The position numbers and the translations under genes were made by a program. Shown here piece after piece: positions 36,140 to 47,087 of a stretch of DNA of 64,000 nt. Numbering within the stretch: the first letter of the stretch is position 1; every line of letters begins with the position of its first letter. The stretch comes from Luidia sarsii (taxonomy: Eukaryota; Echinodermata; Asteroidea; Paxillosida; Luidiidae), in NCBI GenBank assembly GCA_949987565.1, contig OX465104.1, positions 5,671,248 to 5,735,247 of the forward strand, given 5' to 3'. The notes below the pieces were generated by a model. That model worked only from the letters and a program-made list of their open reading frames with translations, did no database searches and had not been told where the DNA came from.

Positions 36140-36152
36140 TGGTGGCAGCGGT
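36140..36152 (+). promoter_or_regulatory. Primer binding site, tRNA-Leu type
   Basis: TGGTGGCAGCGGT starts two bases after the LTR and is complementary to the 3' end (…ACCGCTGCCA plus CCA) of animal tRNA-Leu(AAG)-type molecules, as I recall them. Confidence 0.7.
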
Positions 36153-36415
36153 AGTGGTTTTTCTAGGCCGCCTGTGCCATCGTCGCCCTCCGCCGAGTAC
36201 TTCTGTTCCTGGCACGTCTCCTGCCCTGTGCACCACCAGCACAATCCACGGGTTTGTTGCCTCCTGCAAGCTCCGTGAGACTTTGTCCGTTTCCTACAAG
36301 CTGTCCCAGTCTCTCCTGCGGTTCGTCTTCCAGTTCCTGTTTCTCCTGCTGTTCCTGTCTGTATCTTCCAGTCTTCAAGCTGTCCCAATCTTCGAACTGA
36401 TCCCTTGCTGTCGTT

Positions 36416-36620
36416 CTGCTCTTCTAGCCGTTATCCTGTCTTCTAGCCGTTATCCTGTCTTCTAGCCGTTCCTGTCTTCTAGCCGTTCCTGTCTTCTAGC
36501 CGTTCCTGTCTTCTAGCCGTTCCTGTCTTCTAGCCGTTCCTGTCGTCTATAGCCGTTCCTGTCTTCTCGCCGTCCTGCTCTTCTAGCTGTAGCTGTCGTC
36601 TCGCCGTCCCGCCCTTCCAG
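36416..36620 (+). repeat. 17-bp tandem repeat in the retroelement leader
   Basis: CTTCTAGCCGTTCCTGT-type units repeat about eight times between the primer binding site and gag, with degenerate flanking units. The leader has no AUG-started frame of note overlapping gag. Confidence 0.85.
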
Positions 36621-36824
36621 CTGCGTTCCTGTCTCCTGTCTTCGAACTTTTCCAGTTTTCGAGCTTCTTCCATCTTCGGACATTTTCCGTATTCGAACTT
36701 TCCCGTCTTCGCACTTCTCCCTAGGAGTTGGTTAAGTTAAATTTTGTTTCCTTTCGTTAATTTACTATCCTTGTATTTCACTTGTTCTTTTTCTTTAGTA
36801 TTCATTGTTGTTCCATTGTTTATT

Positions 36825-38084
36825 ATGGCCCCTCCTCCCACTGTCACTTCCTCGTCCCCATTTCATTATTTCAAGACTGAGCTCCCAGCCCCATTTACTG
36901 GTAGTGACACTGAAGATTTTAGTCTTTGGTGTCGCCGTCTTGAAGTGGCCTTTTATGCCACCCCACAAGCCTCCAAGGCGCAACTTGCGTCCATTCTCCC
37001 CGCCAAACTCAGTGGCAATGCCTTTGCCTTGTGGGATAGTCTGTCCACAGACGTCAAGTCTGACTACGACAAGGTAAAAGCAACTTTGTCCTCTGTTTTT
37101 ACCCCCCACCAGTCCATCACGAAATTTCAAACCTGTATCAATGCTCGTCCCCGTTTCCCCAATGAACCCCTGCAAGTTTTTGCAGCCGAAATAGCCCGTC
37201 TCTGCCGTGAGGCATTCCCCCAATATGGCCCTGAGGCCCAAGACTGCGAACAATTTCGCAGGTTTGTGGCTGGCCTTGCCCCATATCTGCAACTAAAGAT
37301 ACATGAACAGGGCATTACCAATATGGAAAAAGCCTTGATGTATGCTGTCACTCTTGAGAGGGCCCATGAGGCCAGTCAACTGTCTCTCACCCCCACCATG
37401 TCAGCCCAACCTACAATGCCCCCCTTTCCTTCATACACGTCTACATCTACGCCTCATTCTCCTCAACCCACCCCACCCCCTGCATCTTCTGTCAATTCTA
37501 TCATTGAGTCCTCCTTGACCTCCCTCCTCCAGAAGCTTGATACACGTCTTGGCGATTTGCAAACGCAATTGCATCGCCAGTATAATGCCCCTCGTGTCCC
37601 CAGTCCTCCGAGGTCTTACTCCTCTTCTCGTCCTCACTCCCCATCTCCATCCCGGGACTATCCCCTGCGCCGCTCTAGCAGTCCCTACCCCCGATCTCGC
37701 GATGATTCCTATTCACGCCCTTCCACTTATGACTATCGTGATTACCGTGATTCTCGGTCTCCTTCTTCGTATCGCGATCTTCCACACACTGATCGTCGCC
37801 CTCGTTCGATCAGCCGTGATCGTTACGATGGCCGTGATCGCTACGATAGTCGTGATCGCCGTGATCGCCGTGATAGTCGCGACCGTCGTGATAGTCGTGA
37901 TCAACGTGATCATCACAATACCCAAAGCCACAATCCCTCCACCTACTCATCCCGTAGTAGATCCCCCAACCCCCGATCCAATAGCCATGAACATAGCCGC
38001 CGTTCATCCAGCCCTGACCTTCGTCGTGTCACATTTTCTCCTACTTCAAACTCCTCTTCGTCCAACCAGGGAAACTCCAACTAG
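36825..38084 (+). CDS. gag: Retrotransposon Gag with an Arg/Ser/Asp-rich tail and no CCHC knuckle
   Basis: A 419-residue structural protein that would form the retroelement particle and bind its RNA. The ATG at 36825 (MAPPPTVTSS) is the first in the frame and sits in TTATTATGGCC. Residues about 20-200 resemble Ty3/gypsy capsid (FTGSDTEDFSLWCRRLEVAF, ALWDSL, PNEPLQVFAAEIARLCREAF). A Pro/Thr/Ser-rich linker follows. The C-terminal quarter is basic and rich in RD, RS and SR dipeptides (RDRYDGRDRYDSRDRR, SRSRSPNPRS). No Cys-X2-Cys-X4-His-X4-Cys knuckle is present, so RNA binding may rest on the basic tail. The frame ends at 38084 just after a GGGAAAC heptamer that could shift ribosomes into pol. 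Confidence 0.93.
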   Translation: MAPPPTVTSSSPFHYFKTELPAPFTGSDTEDFSLWCRRLEVAFYATPQASKAQLASILPAKLSGNAFALWDSLSTDVKSDYDKVKATLSSVFTPHQSITKFQTCINARPRFPNEPLQVFAAEIARLCREAFPQYGPEAQDCEQFRRFVAGLAPYLQLKIHEQGITNMEKALMYAVTLERAHEASQLSLTPTMSAQPTMPPFPSYTSTSTPHSPQPTPPPASSVNSIIESSLTSLLQKLDTRLGDLQTQLHRQYNAPRVPSPPRSYSSSRPHSPSPSRDYPLRRSSSPYPRSRDDSYSRPSTYDYRDYRDSRSPSSYRDLPHTDRRPRSISRDRYDGRDRYDSRDRRDRRDSRDRRDSRDQRDHHNTQSHNPSTYSSRSRSPNPRSNSHEHSRRSSSPDLRRVTFSPTSNSSSSNQGNSN

Positions 38085-38129
38085 TTAGTGAAGTGGGTCC
38101 GTCTCTAACTACAGAATCCTCCGTGACCC
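38069..38129 (+). promoter_or_regulatory. Probable -1 ribosomal frameshift signal between gag and pol
   Basis: GGGAAAC (38069-38075) is in the correct gag phase (G GGA AAC). After a six-base spacer, TAGTTAG (38082-38088) can pair with CTAACTA (38105-38111). In the loop, GGGTC (38095-38099) can pair with GACCC (38125-38129), giving an H-type pseudoknot. The pol frame is -1 relative to gag and is open across this point. No experiment supports it yet. Confidence 0.75.
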
Positions 38130-41100
38130 CACCTTCTAACCTTTCCCCCTGCAAGATTCCACCCAAAGCCTTTGTGTCTGTTATTGCAGAAGACACATCT
38201 GTCCATGCTTTCATAGACACTGGCTCTGATGTTTCCATCATTAGCGATGAGTTTCGAATGCAGATCTGTAGTCTGCGGAGGAAATCCATCACCAAACAAT
38301 TCCTGACCACTCAGTCAGTAACCGGTCAACAATTAGACACATTAGGCACCATTCCTCTTACCCTCACAGTTGGCTCTTTCACTGTGTCGCACACCTTCCA
38401 GGTTGTCCGAGGTATCAACCGACCTTTTCTTCTCGGTTGGGACTTTCTCTGTGCCCACAGAGCTATAATTGACACCGAATCTGCCACACTCTCTTTGGCA
38501 AATCAATCTTGCCCCCTTCTTACTTTTCCGCGTGATTCACCTGTCTGTTGCAATGTTCGTGTATCCTCACCCACTACGCTTCCGGCTATGTCCGAAAATC
38601 ACATTTCTGTTTCTCTTGACTCCCCTGTCCAGGGCTACACCCCTGATTCATACATTGGCGTATTTGAGCCAATTAACTGTTCCCGTGATGCCCCACTCGC
38701 CATGGCACGCACCCTTTCCTCTGCTGATGCTGGTTGTACTACCATTCGCATTATGAATCCAACTGCGCACGATATTCAACTCTATCCTGATACTCGCATT
38801 GGCCAATTTTACTCTGTTTCTGACGATGCACGGAGTGAATATATGATCCCTTCCTCATGCTCCTCTGTCAATGAAGTATCTACCAACCAAACGTGTCCCC
38901 TTCCTGCAGTTGATATTTCTAAGACAAGTCTTTCTCCATCTCAAATCCATCAGGTGGAAAATCTCCTACAGAAATACAAAGATGTTTTTAGTACTGGTCC
39001 CAATGATTATGGTCGCACCGACCAGGTCACCCATCGCATCCGCACTGGCGATGTTCCCCCTATACGTCAGCGTGCTTATCGTACATCCCCTAAGATAAGA
39101 TCAGAAATTCAAACCCAGATCGATACCCTAATTGACCAAGATGTCATCGAAGAAAGCCACAGCCCATGGTCTTCTCCTATTGTTATGGTCAGAAAGAAAG
39201 ATGGCACTTATCGTTTTTGTGTGGATTACAGAAAACTCAACAAATTAACAATTAAAGATTCCCACCCCCTCCCCCGTACAGATGATACTCTGGACGCCCT
39301 TTCTGGATCAGTGTTTTTCTCCACAGTTGAGCTATCTAGTGGTTACTGGCAGGTAGCTGTTCATCCATCTGACACTGAAAAGACCGCGTTTACAACGGGC
39401 GATGGTCTGTATCAGTTTAAAGTCATGCCGATGGGTTTAACCAATGCGCCTCCCACTTTCCAACGCCTTATGGAATTAGTTCTCCATGGACTTCACTGGT
39501 CCACTTGTCTCGTCTATCTTGACGATGTCATTGTGGTTGGGAAATCTTTTTCCGATCATATGACTAACCTGGAAGAAGTTCTCTCCCGCTTCCAGAAGTC
39601 CAACCTCAAACTAAAACCCAGTAAGTGTCACTTCCTCCACACACAAGTAAAATTCTTAGGCCATATTGTTTCGAAAGATGGAATTCTCCCCGACCCAGCA
39701 AATACCGATCGTGTTGGTGATTGGCCCCTTCCCCGTAATGCTACCGAGGTTCGCTCATTCCTAGGGTTATGTTCCTATTATCGTCGTTTTATCCAGAAAT
39801 TTGCCCACATTGCTGCACCCCTCCATCGCCTCACTCAGAAAGAGGTTCCTTTTGATTGGACTTCCGATTGTATGAATGCTTTCACCACTCTCCGTGATGC
39901 ACTTGTACACGCCCCCATCATGGCATACCCGGATGTTACTAACCCTTTCATACTTTACACTGATGCTTCCAACTCTGCAGTTGGCTCAGTCCTTTCACAG
40001 ATTCACAATGGTCACGAACGTGTCATTGCTTATGCCAGTCATGTTCTCACTGCCACAGAGAAGCGATGGTCCACTTATGACCGTGAACTCTGGGCAATTG
40101 TGTGGTCAGTCCGCCATTTCCGTCATTATCTCACAAGCACATCATTCAGAATCGTAACGGACCATAAGCCCCTTGTTGGGTTGCGTAAACTGCCTATTCA
40201 CAATGACCGTACAGGCCGTCGTTCACGATGGGCTCTTGAGCTAGACCCCTACGACTGGCTCATCACACATCGTGATGGCACTCGCCATGGTAATGCAGAT
40301 GCACTCTCTAGGCTCCCCTCAGCCGCTACTGAAAGTCAAAGTACTCAAAGTACTACCGACATGCCCCCTGCCCCACACGCAGTACCCGTACACAGCGCAC
40401 CTTCCCCAACGTTGCCTCCCCCTATTGCCACGTGTCCCGTGACACATACGGATACTCCCATCCCAGCAGAGTACACGGTTCCTGCCCGTGCTCCTGACAA
40501 GATTACTTCTACATGCATTCAGTCTGCAATCAGCAGTTCATGCTCTGTCATCATTGCTGATTTAGGTTGTGATGTTAAGTTGGCCCAACAAAATGACCCC
40601 GACATACAAGAAGTCCTTACTTGGGTTGCTACTGGCAACTGCCCCCGTCGCTCACAATTACGTAAGCTATCGCGCGCCACACGTCGCCTCTGGCTAGATT
40701 TCTCCAAACTAGTTGTGATTGATGGTGTATTGTGTCGTAAGTCCCAGCCCGTTCGTGGTAAATCCCGGGCACACCAAGTTATCATCCCTCAGTCCCTCCA
40801 ATCCATGGTGTTGGCCCATCTCCATGGTGATAAGTTAGCTGGTCATTTCAGCGCTCAGAAGACTTTCCAACGTTCGCTGTATGTCTGTTATTGGCCGTAT
40901 ATACGCCGTGACATTGAGACATATTGTCACACTTGCCGTGAATGCGAGTCCCGTCGCAACCCCACTCCAAGACACAAGGCCCCTATGCAAGTCAGTCAGG
41001 CAGAAAGACCCTTTCAGCGCATTTTCGCTGATATCACTGAACTTCCCATCACGTCTAAGAGAAATCGATATATACTGGTTGTCATGGACCAATTCACTAA

Positions 41101-42157
41101 ATATGTCAACCTCTTTCCCCTCCATGACCAGACCGCACAAACAGTCGCCAAATGCCTGTTTGACAAATACATTTGTGAGCATGGTATTCCGGAAATCCTC
41201 CATACGGACCAGGGTCGCCAGTTCGACTGTGCCCTAATCCACACCTTATGTAGTCTACTTGGCATAAATAAAACCCGAACGACCCCCTACCATCCCCAGT
41301 CTGATGGATTAGTAGAGCGTTTTAATCGTAGCCTTAAAGACCAACTTTCCAAATACCTTCTTTCAACCCCTGGTGAATGGGACGATGTTTTACACCAAGT
41401 CCAATTTGCCTATAACTCTACTGTTCATTCCTCCACTGGCTTTTCACCATTCTATCTTGCCAAGGGCAGAGAACCCCGTCTGCCTGCAAATGTTATAGTT
41501 GGTTCCCCTGCTTCCACTGCCTATCTAACTCCTGAGTCTTATGCTACTTCCCTTCAAACCCGTCTTAAATCTGCTTTTGATCAAGTAGCCCACTCTCAGG
41601 ACCGAGCCAGTGCGTCCCAAAAATCCCAGTATGACAGAAAAACTAAATTCAACCCCTATAATACCGGTGATCTTGTCTGGCTTGATGATCCCGCAAGCTC
41701 TCGTGTGAAACTTGCACCTCGATGGAAAGGCCCATTTAGAATTGTTTCTCTCCATTCGTCAGACGACCACCAATCTGTCACGTACTCCATTGTGGATTGC
41801 CAGAATCCCAATAGCAAATCCAAGCGCGTCCATTACAATCGCCTTAAACCTTATATCTCACCTCTTCCCCCTGTCCCCTCTTCCCCACAACAATCAGTGA
41901 CCCCACTCCCAACCCTTACTGCTCTTTCTGGATCCTTTCCCCTCCCTGTCCCTCCAGTATCCCTTACAACACCATTGCCCCCTGGGTCACCATTACCCTC
42001 TGTGCTACCAACACCCCTCCCCCCACTTCGTCCTTCACCTGCATACTCCATTCCCCACTCATCACCCACCACTGGCATACATGTACATGTCAATGATGGC
42101 ATCCGCACACGCAGTGGTCGAGTAGTTTCCTGTCCAAACCGTCTTGGTTTTTGTTGA
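38075..42157 (+). CDS. pol: Retrotransposon Pol polyprotein (protease, RT, RNase H, integrase)
   Basis: About 1,360 residues in the -1 frame relative to gag. No suitable ATG starts the frame, so expression by frameshifting near 38075 is likely. Numbering from the GTG at 38093: protease DTG at 42-44; reverse transcriptase with YLDDV (Asp 477-478) and GLTNAPPTFQRLM; tethered RNase H (ILYTDASNSAVGSVLSQ); integrase with an HHCC finger (HLHGDKLAGH...CHTCREC), catalytic residues in FADITELP, HTDQGRQF and GLVERFNRSL, and a C-terminal GPF module (WKGPFRIV). RT motif A reads VELSSGYWQ where most relatives have LDL, so the usual catalytic Asp is Glu. Otherwise nothing is broken. The C-terminus is proline-rich, and no chromodomain was recognised. 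Confidence 0.95.
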   Translation, partial: LQLVSEVGPSLTTESSVTPPSNLSPCKIPPKAFVSVIAEDTSVHAFIDTGSDVSIISDEFRMQICSLRRKSITKQFLTTQSVTGQQLDTLGTIPLTLTVGSFTVSHTFQVVRGINRPFLLGWDFLCAHRAIIDTESATLSLANQSCPLLTFPRDSPVCCNVRVSSPTTLPAMSENHISVSLDSPVQGYTPDSYIGVFEPINCSRDAPLAMARTLSSADAGCTTIRIMNPTAHDIQLYPDTRIGQFYSVSDDARSEYMIPSSCSSVNEVSTNQTCPLPAVDISKTSLSPSQIHQVENLLQKYKDVFSTGPNDYGRTDQVTHRIRTGDVPPIRQRAYRTSPKIRSEIQTQIDTLIDQDVIEESHSPWSSPIVMVRKKDGTYRFCVDYRKLNKLTIKDSHPLPRTDDTLDALSGSVFFSTVELSSGYWQVAVHPSDTEKTAFTTGDGLYQFKVMPMGLTNAPPTFQRLMELVLHGLHWSTCLVYLDDVIVVGKSFSDHMTNLEEVLSRFQKSNLKLKPSKCHFLHTQVKFLGHIVSKDGILPDPANTDRVGDWPLPRNATEVRSFLGLCSYYRRFIQKFAHIAAPLHRLTQKEVPFDWTSDCMNAFTTLRDALVHAPIMAYPDVTNPFILYTDASNSAVGSVLSQIHNGHERVIAYASHVLTATEKRWSTYDRELWAIVWSVRHFRHYLTSTSFRIVTDHKPLVGLRKLPIHNDRTGRRSRWALELDPYDWLITHRDGTRHGNADALSRLPSAATESQSTQSTTDMPPAPHAVPVHSAPSPTLPPPIATCPVTHTDTPIPAEYTVPARAPDKITSTCIQSAISSSCSVIIADLGCDVKLAQQNDPDIQEVLTWVATGNCPRRSQLRKLSRATRRLWLDFSKLVVIDGVLCRKSQPVRGKSRAHQVIIPQSLQSMVLAHLHGDKLAGHFSAQKTFQRSLYVCYWPYIRRDIETYCHTCRECESRRNPTPRHKAPMQVSQAERPFQRIFADITELPITSKRNRYILVVMDQFTKYVNLFPLHDQTAQTVAKCLFDKYICEHGIPEILHTDQGRQFDCALIHTLCSLLGINKTRTTPYHPQSDGLVERFNRSLKDQLSKYLLSTPGEWDDVLHQVQFAYNSTVHSSTGFSPFYLAKGREPRLPANVIVGSPASTAYLTPESYATSLQTRLKSAFDQVAHSQDRASASQKSQYDRKTKFNPYNTGDLVWLDDPASSRVKLAPRWKGPFRIVSLHSSDDHQSVTYSIVDCQNPNSKSKRVHYNRLKPYISPLPPVPSSPQQSVTPLPTLTALSGSFPLPVPPVSLTTPLPPGSPLPSVLPTPLPPLRPSPAYSIPHSSPTTGIHVHVNDGIRTRSGRVVSCPNRLGFC

Positions 42158-42362
42158 GATTGCTGTTATTGTATGCACCATACTGCCCTATTCAAATTCA
42201 CTGTGTCCATGCCTATTTTAGTTGTTCACAAGAATCTCACCAATTTTTTGTGTTCAAAGTCTCCTTCATTTTTCCATTGTATAACAAGACATTAATGTTA
42301 TATTTTGTGATATGTTTTTTTTTTTTTTTCTATTTTTGAAAATGAGGACATTTTCTTTTTCA

Positions 42363-42375
42363 AAGGTGGAAGTAA
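42363..42375 (+). promoter_or_regulatory. Polypurine-tract-like sequence before the 3' LTR
   Basis: AAGGTGGAAGTAA lies immediately before the 3' LTR at the position used for plus-strand priming. It contains two Ts, so it is only a fair match. Confidence 0.45.
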
Positions 42376-42952
42376 TGTAAGCCCTAAATCCAGTACCTAG
42401 TGTTCACCCCAGCCATGTCCCTGTGGACCAAGTCCGGTAGTGACCAACCCCATAGGCATTTCAAGGTCTCCTATGACATCATGGGTATGGTCACTATTCT
42501 AAGAAAGAGTGTCCAAGACAAGAACATGCCCCTATTAGGAAAACCACCTTTTCATCCATTATTCATTATTCAGTCCCCTATAGTTTCTCATCCAACCCCG
42601 TCCCTTGTTCAACATTTAATGATTTAACTATAATTGCATATTCAGTAAATGATAGAAACAAGTCCTTTTTAGGTATTACCCCAAACCCATTCTGAGTCCA
42701 TTATCCATGTATAAAAGAAAGGTCCCCATCCCCTTCCAAGTTAGATTTCTCCACCTTGCCTCCTTCTGCTGGCAAAACCTCGAGCAGTCAAGTTAGTCTG
42801 GGTTTCAAATAAACCACCCATCGACCCAATCTTGATGCTTCGTAGTCTCCTTTGCTATCTGTGGTGCTCGGTCTATTTCTACCGCCAAGTAACACTTCTC
42901 CACCTAGGCCTAGAGACCTAGCGGTATACAAAAACCAAGTCCAAGTGTTACA
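42376..42952 (+). repeat. 3' LTR (577 bp)
   Basis: Same sequence as the 5' LTR by eye, followed directly by the duplicated CTAT and the 5S spacer. Its poly(A) signal is at 42808-42813. Confidence 0.95.
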
Positions 42953-43515
42953 CTATCACACGTACACTACTTCCGAGAACCAAACATTAATCAAATTGTT
43001 CTATAAATTGCTTATTATTATTTTAACCTCATGAAAAATGTCATTGTTATATTTGTCAGTTTCAATTTACAATGCACGCTGATGATTGAATCAGCTGAAT
43101 TGTCACACGAATGTCAACGAACACGGAAAGCTGTTTAGCCCTGTTGGATGCAATGCCCGGTTGAATGCAATGCAAAGGATGCTCCGAAGGATGAGGGTTA
43201 CGGTATCAGCTTCAATTTACAAAGAATGCTCACAAAGGCAGAATGACAAGGAGGAAACAGATACAATTAAGAAGGAAGGGGTAGAGAGTGAATAGGAAAC
43301 AATGATGAATCTTAAAAGTTAGGGGGCCTGAACGCCTATCCGGTACCACTAGCAGGATCTTTCTCAAAGGCAACATATTTGTATCTCAAAAAATAGTAGA
43401 GGACCTGACGTTTGGAATAATTAGAAGAGTGTTTGATTGCTGGGAAAAGATAAACGAATCGGCATTAATTAATCAATTAATTGGGTTAAATAAATGAGAT
43501 AAAATACCAAAAGGA

Positions 43516-43633
43516 GTCTACGACACTCGGTATTCCCAAACGGTCTCCCATTTTGGTACTGACCGAGCCCGACGCTGCTTAACTGCGGTGTTCGGACGAG
43601 AACCGGTGTTTTCAACGTAGTATGGCCGTAGAC
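43516..43633 (-). rRNA. 5S ribosomal RNA, copy 4
   Basis: Identical to copy 1. First complete gene after the retroelement. Confidence 0.93.
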
Positions 43634-44408
43634 AATTATCTGCGAGATGTACTGGACTATATCGAAATAAACTTGACGCTAACTGTGCACAAATTATGTT
43701 TTCGTTCTTGATTTCTTGATGTACCAGAAAGCTTGCGACCATCACTCCCGTTCTCACTGACTTAAAAATGATCCGCAATATACAGCCATTGAGAAAGATG
43801 CTGCTAGGATCGTAAGCCAAATCCTCCCGAAGGATGAGGGTTACGCTATCACACGTACACTACTTCCGAGAACCAAACATTAATCAAATTGTTCTATAAA
43901 TTGCTTATTATTATTTTAACCTCATGAAAAATGTCATTGTTATATTTGTCAGTTTCAATTTACAATGCACGCTGATGATTGAATCAGCTGAATTGTCACA
44001 CGAATGTCAACGAACACGGAAAGCTGTTTAGCCCTGTTGGATGCAATGCCCGGTTGAATGCAATGCAAAGGATGCTCCGAAGGATGAGGGTTACGGTATC
44101 AGCTTCAATTTACAAAGAATGCTCACAAAGGCAGAATGACAAGGAGGAAACAGATACAATTAAGAAGGAAGGGGTAGAGAGTGAATAGGAAACAATGATG
44201 AATCTTAAAAGTTAGGGGGCCTGAACGCCTATCCGGTACCACTAGCAGGATCTTTCTCAAAGGCAACATATTTGTATCTCAAAAAATAGTAGAGGACCTG
44301 ACGTTTGGAATAATTAGAAGAGTGTTTGATTGCTGGGAAAAGATAAACGAATCGGCATTAATTAATCAATTAATTGGGTTAAATAAATGAGATAAAATAC
44401 CAAAAGGA

Positions 44409-44526
44409 GTCTACGACACTCGGTATTCCCAAACGGTCTCCCATTTTGGTACTGACCGAGCCCGACGCTGCTTAACTGCGGTGTTCGGACGAGAACCGGT
44501 GTTTTCAACGTAGTATGGCCGTAGAC
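44409..44526 (-). rRNA. 5S ribosomal RNA, copy 5
   Basis: Identical to copy 1. Confidence 0.93.
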
Positions 44527-45301
44527 AATTATCTGCGAGATGTACTGGACTATATCGAAATAAACTTGACGCTAACTGTGCACAAATTATGTTTTCGTTC
44601 TTGATTTCTTGATGTACCAGAAAGCTTGCGACCATCACTCCCGTTCTCACTGACTTAAAAATGATCCGCAATATACAGCCATTGAGAAAGATGCTGCTAG
44701 GATCGTAAGCCAAATCCTCCCGAAGGATGAGGGTTACGCTATCACACGTACACTACTTCCGAGAACCAAACATTAATCAAATTGTTCTATAAATTGCTTA
44801 TTATTATTTTAACCTCATGAAAAATGTCATTGTTATATTTGTCAGTTTCAATTTACAATGCACGCTGATGATTGAATCAGCTGAATTGTCACACGAATGT
44901 CAACGAACACGGAAAGCTGTTTAGCCCTGTTGGATGCAATGCCCGGTTGAATGCAATGCAAAGGATGCTCCGAAGGATGAGGGTTACGGTATCAGCTTCA
45001 ATTTACAAAGAATGCTCACAAAGGCAGAATGACAAGGAGGAAACAGATACAATTAAGAAGGAAGGGGTAGAGAGTGAATAGGAAACAATGATGAATCTTA
45101 AAAGTTAGGGGGCCTGAACGCCTATCCGGTACTACTAGCAGGATCTTTCTCAAAGGCAACATATTTGTATCTCAAAAAATAGTAGAGGACCTGACGTTTG
45201 GAATAATTAGAAGAGTGTTTGATTGCTGGGAAAAGATAAACGAATCGGCATTAATTAATCAATTAATTGGGTTAAATAAATGAGATAAAATACCAAAAGG
45301 A

Positions 45302-45419
45302 GTCTACGACACTCGGTATTCCCAAACGGTCTCCCATTTTGGTACTGACCGAGCCCGACGCTGCTTAACTGCGGTGTTCGGACGAGAACCGGTGTTTTCA
45401 ACGTAGTATGGCCGTAGAC
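45302..45419 (-). rRNA. 5S ribosomal RNA, copy 6
   Basis: Identical to copy 1. The adjacent spacer carries the GGTACTACTAG variant. Confidence 0.93.
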
Positions 45420-46194
45420 AATTATCTGCGAGATGTACTGGACTATATCGAAATAAACTTGACGCTAACTGTGCACAAATTATGTTTTCGTTCTTGATTT
45501 CTTGATGTACCAGAAAGCTTGCGACCATCACTCCCGTTCTCACTGACTTAAAAATGATCCGCAATATACAGCCATTGAGAAAGATGCTGCTAGGATCGTA
45601 AGCCAAATCCTCCCGAAGGATGAGGGTTACGCTATCACACGTACACTACTTCCGAGAACCAAACATTAATCAAATTGTTCTATAAATTGCTTATTATTAT
45701 TTTAACCTCATGAAAAATGTCATTGTTATATTTGTCAGTTTCAATTTACAATGCACGCTGATGATTGAATCAGCTGAATTGTCACACGAATGTCAACGAA
45801 CACGGAAAGCTGTTTAGCCCTGTTGGATGCAATGCCCGGTTGAATGCAATGCAAAGGATGCTCCGAAGGATGAGGGTTACGGTATCAGCTTCAATTTACA
45901 AAGAATGCTCACAAAGGCAGAATGACAAGGAGGAAACAGATACAATTAAGAAGGAAGGGGTAGAGAGTGAATAGGAAACAATGATGAATCTTAAAAGTTA
46001 GGGGGCCTGAACGCCTATCCGGTACCACTAGCAGGATCTTTCTCAAAGGCAACATATTTGTATCTCAAAAAATAGTAGAGGACCTGACGTTTGGAATAAT
46101 TAGAAGAGTGTTTGATTGCTGGGAAAAGATAAACGAATCGGCATTAATTAATCAATTAATTGGGTTAAATAAATGAGATAAAATACCAAAAGGA

Positions 46195-46312
46195 GTCTAC
46201 GACACTCGGTATTCCCAAACGGTCTCCCATTTTGGTACTGACCGAGCCCGACGCTGCTTAACTGCGGTGTTCGGACGAGAACCGGTGTTTTCAACGTAGT
46301 ATGGCCGTAGAC
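46195..46312 (-). rRNA. 5S ribosomal RNA, copy 7
   Basis: Identical to copy 1. Confidence 0.93.
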
Positions 46313-47087
46313 AATTATCTGCGAGATGTACTGGACTATATCGAAATAAACTTGACGCTAACTGTGCACAAATTATGTTTTCGTTCTTGATTTCTTGATG
46401 TACCAGAAAGCTTGCGACCATCACTCCCGTTCTCACTGACTTAAAAATGATCCGCAATATACAGCCATTGAGAAAGATGCTGCTAGGATCGTAAGCCAAA
46501 TCCTCCCGAAGGATGAGGGTTACGCTATCACACGTACACTACTTCCGAGAACCAAACATTAATCAAATTGTTCTATAAATTGCTTATTATTATTTTAACC
46601 TCATGAAAAATGTCATTGTTATATTTGTCAGTTTCAATTTACAATGCACGCTGATGATTGAATCAGCTGAATTGTCACACGAATGTCAACGAACACGGAA
46701 AGCTGTTTAGCCCTGTTGGATGCAATGCCCGGTTGAATGCAATGCAAAGGATGCTCCGAAGGATGAGGGTTACGGTATCAGCTTCAATTTACAAAGAATG
46801 CTCACAAAGGCAGAATGACAAGGAGGAAACAGATACAATTAAGAAGGAAGGGGTAGAGAGTGAATAGGAAACAATGATGAATCTTAAAAGTTAGGGGGCC
46901 TGAACGCCTATCCGGTACCACTAGCAGGATCTTTCTCAAAGGCAACATATTTGTATCTCAAAAAATAGTAGAGGACCTGACGTTTGGAATAATTAGAAGA
47001 GTGTTTGATTGCTGGGAAAAGATAAACGAATCGGCATTAATTAATCAATTAATTGGGTTAAATAAATGAGATAAAATACCAAAAGGA

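Larger units (their letters stand above)
35561..42952 (+). mobile_element. Intact Ty3/gypsy LTR retrotransposon in the 5S spacer
   Basis: The 7,392-bp element has 577-bp LTRs starting TG and ending CA, a tRNA-Leu-type primer binding site, gag, a pol in the order protease-RT-RNase H-integrase, and a purine-rich stretch before the 3' LTR. Integrase after RNase H places it in Ty3/gypsy. The target CTAT is duplicated on both sides. The neighbouring 5S genes are 8,289 bp apart, which is exactly 893 + 7,392 + 4. The LTRs look identical and both frames are open, so insertion was recent. I see no envelope-like frame. Confidence 0.96.

Noticed and set aside
37537..38088. 183-codon frame overlapping gag
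   Set aside because: It is in the +1 frame of gag, low in complexity (Ile/Val/Thr runs) and mirrors the RD-rich gag codons. The pol frame is the other one.
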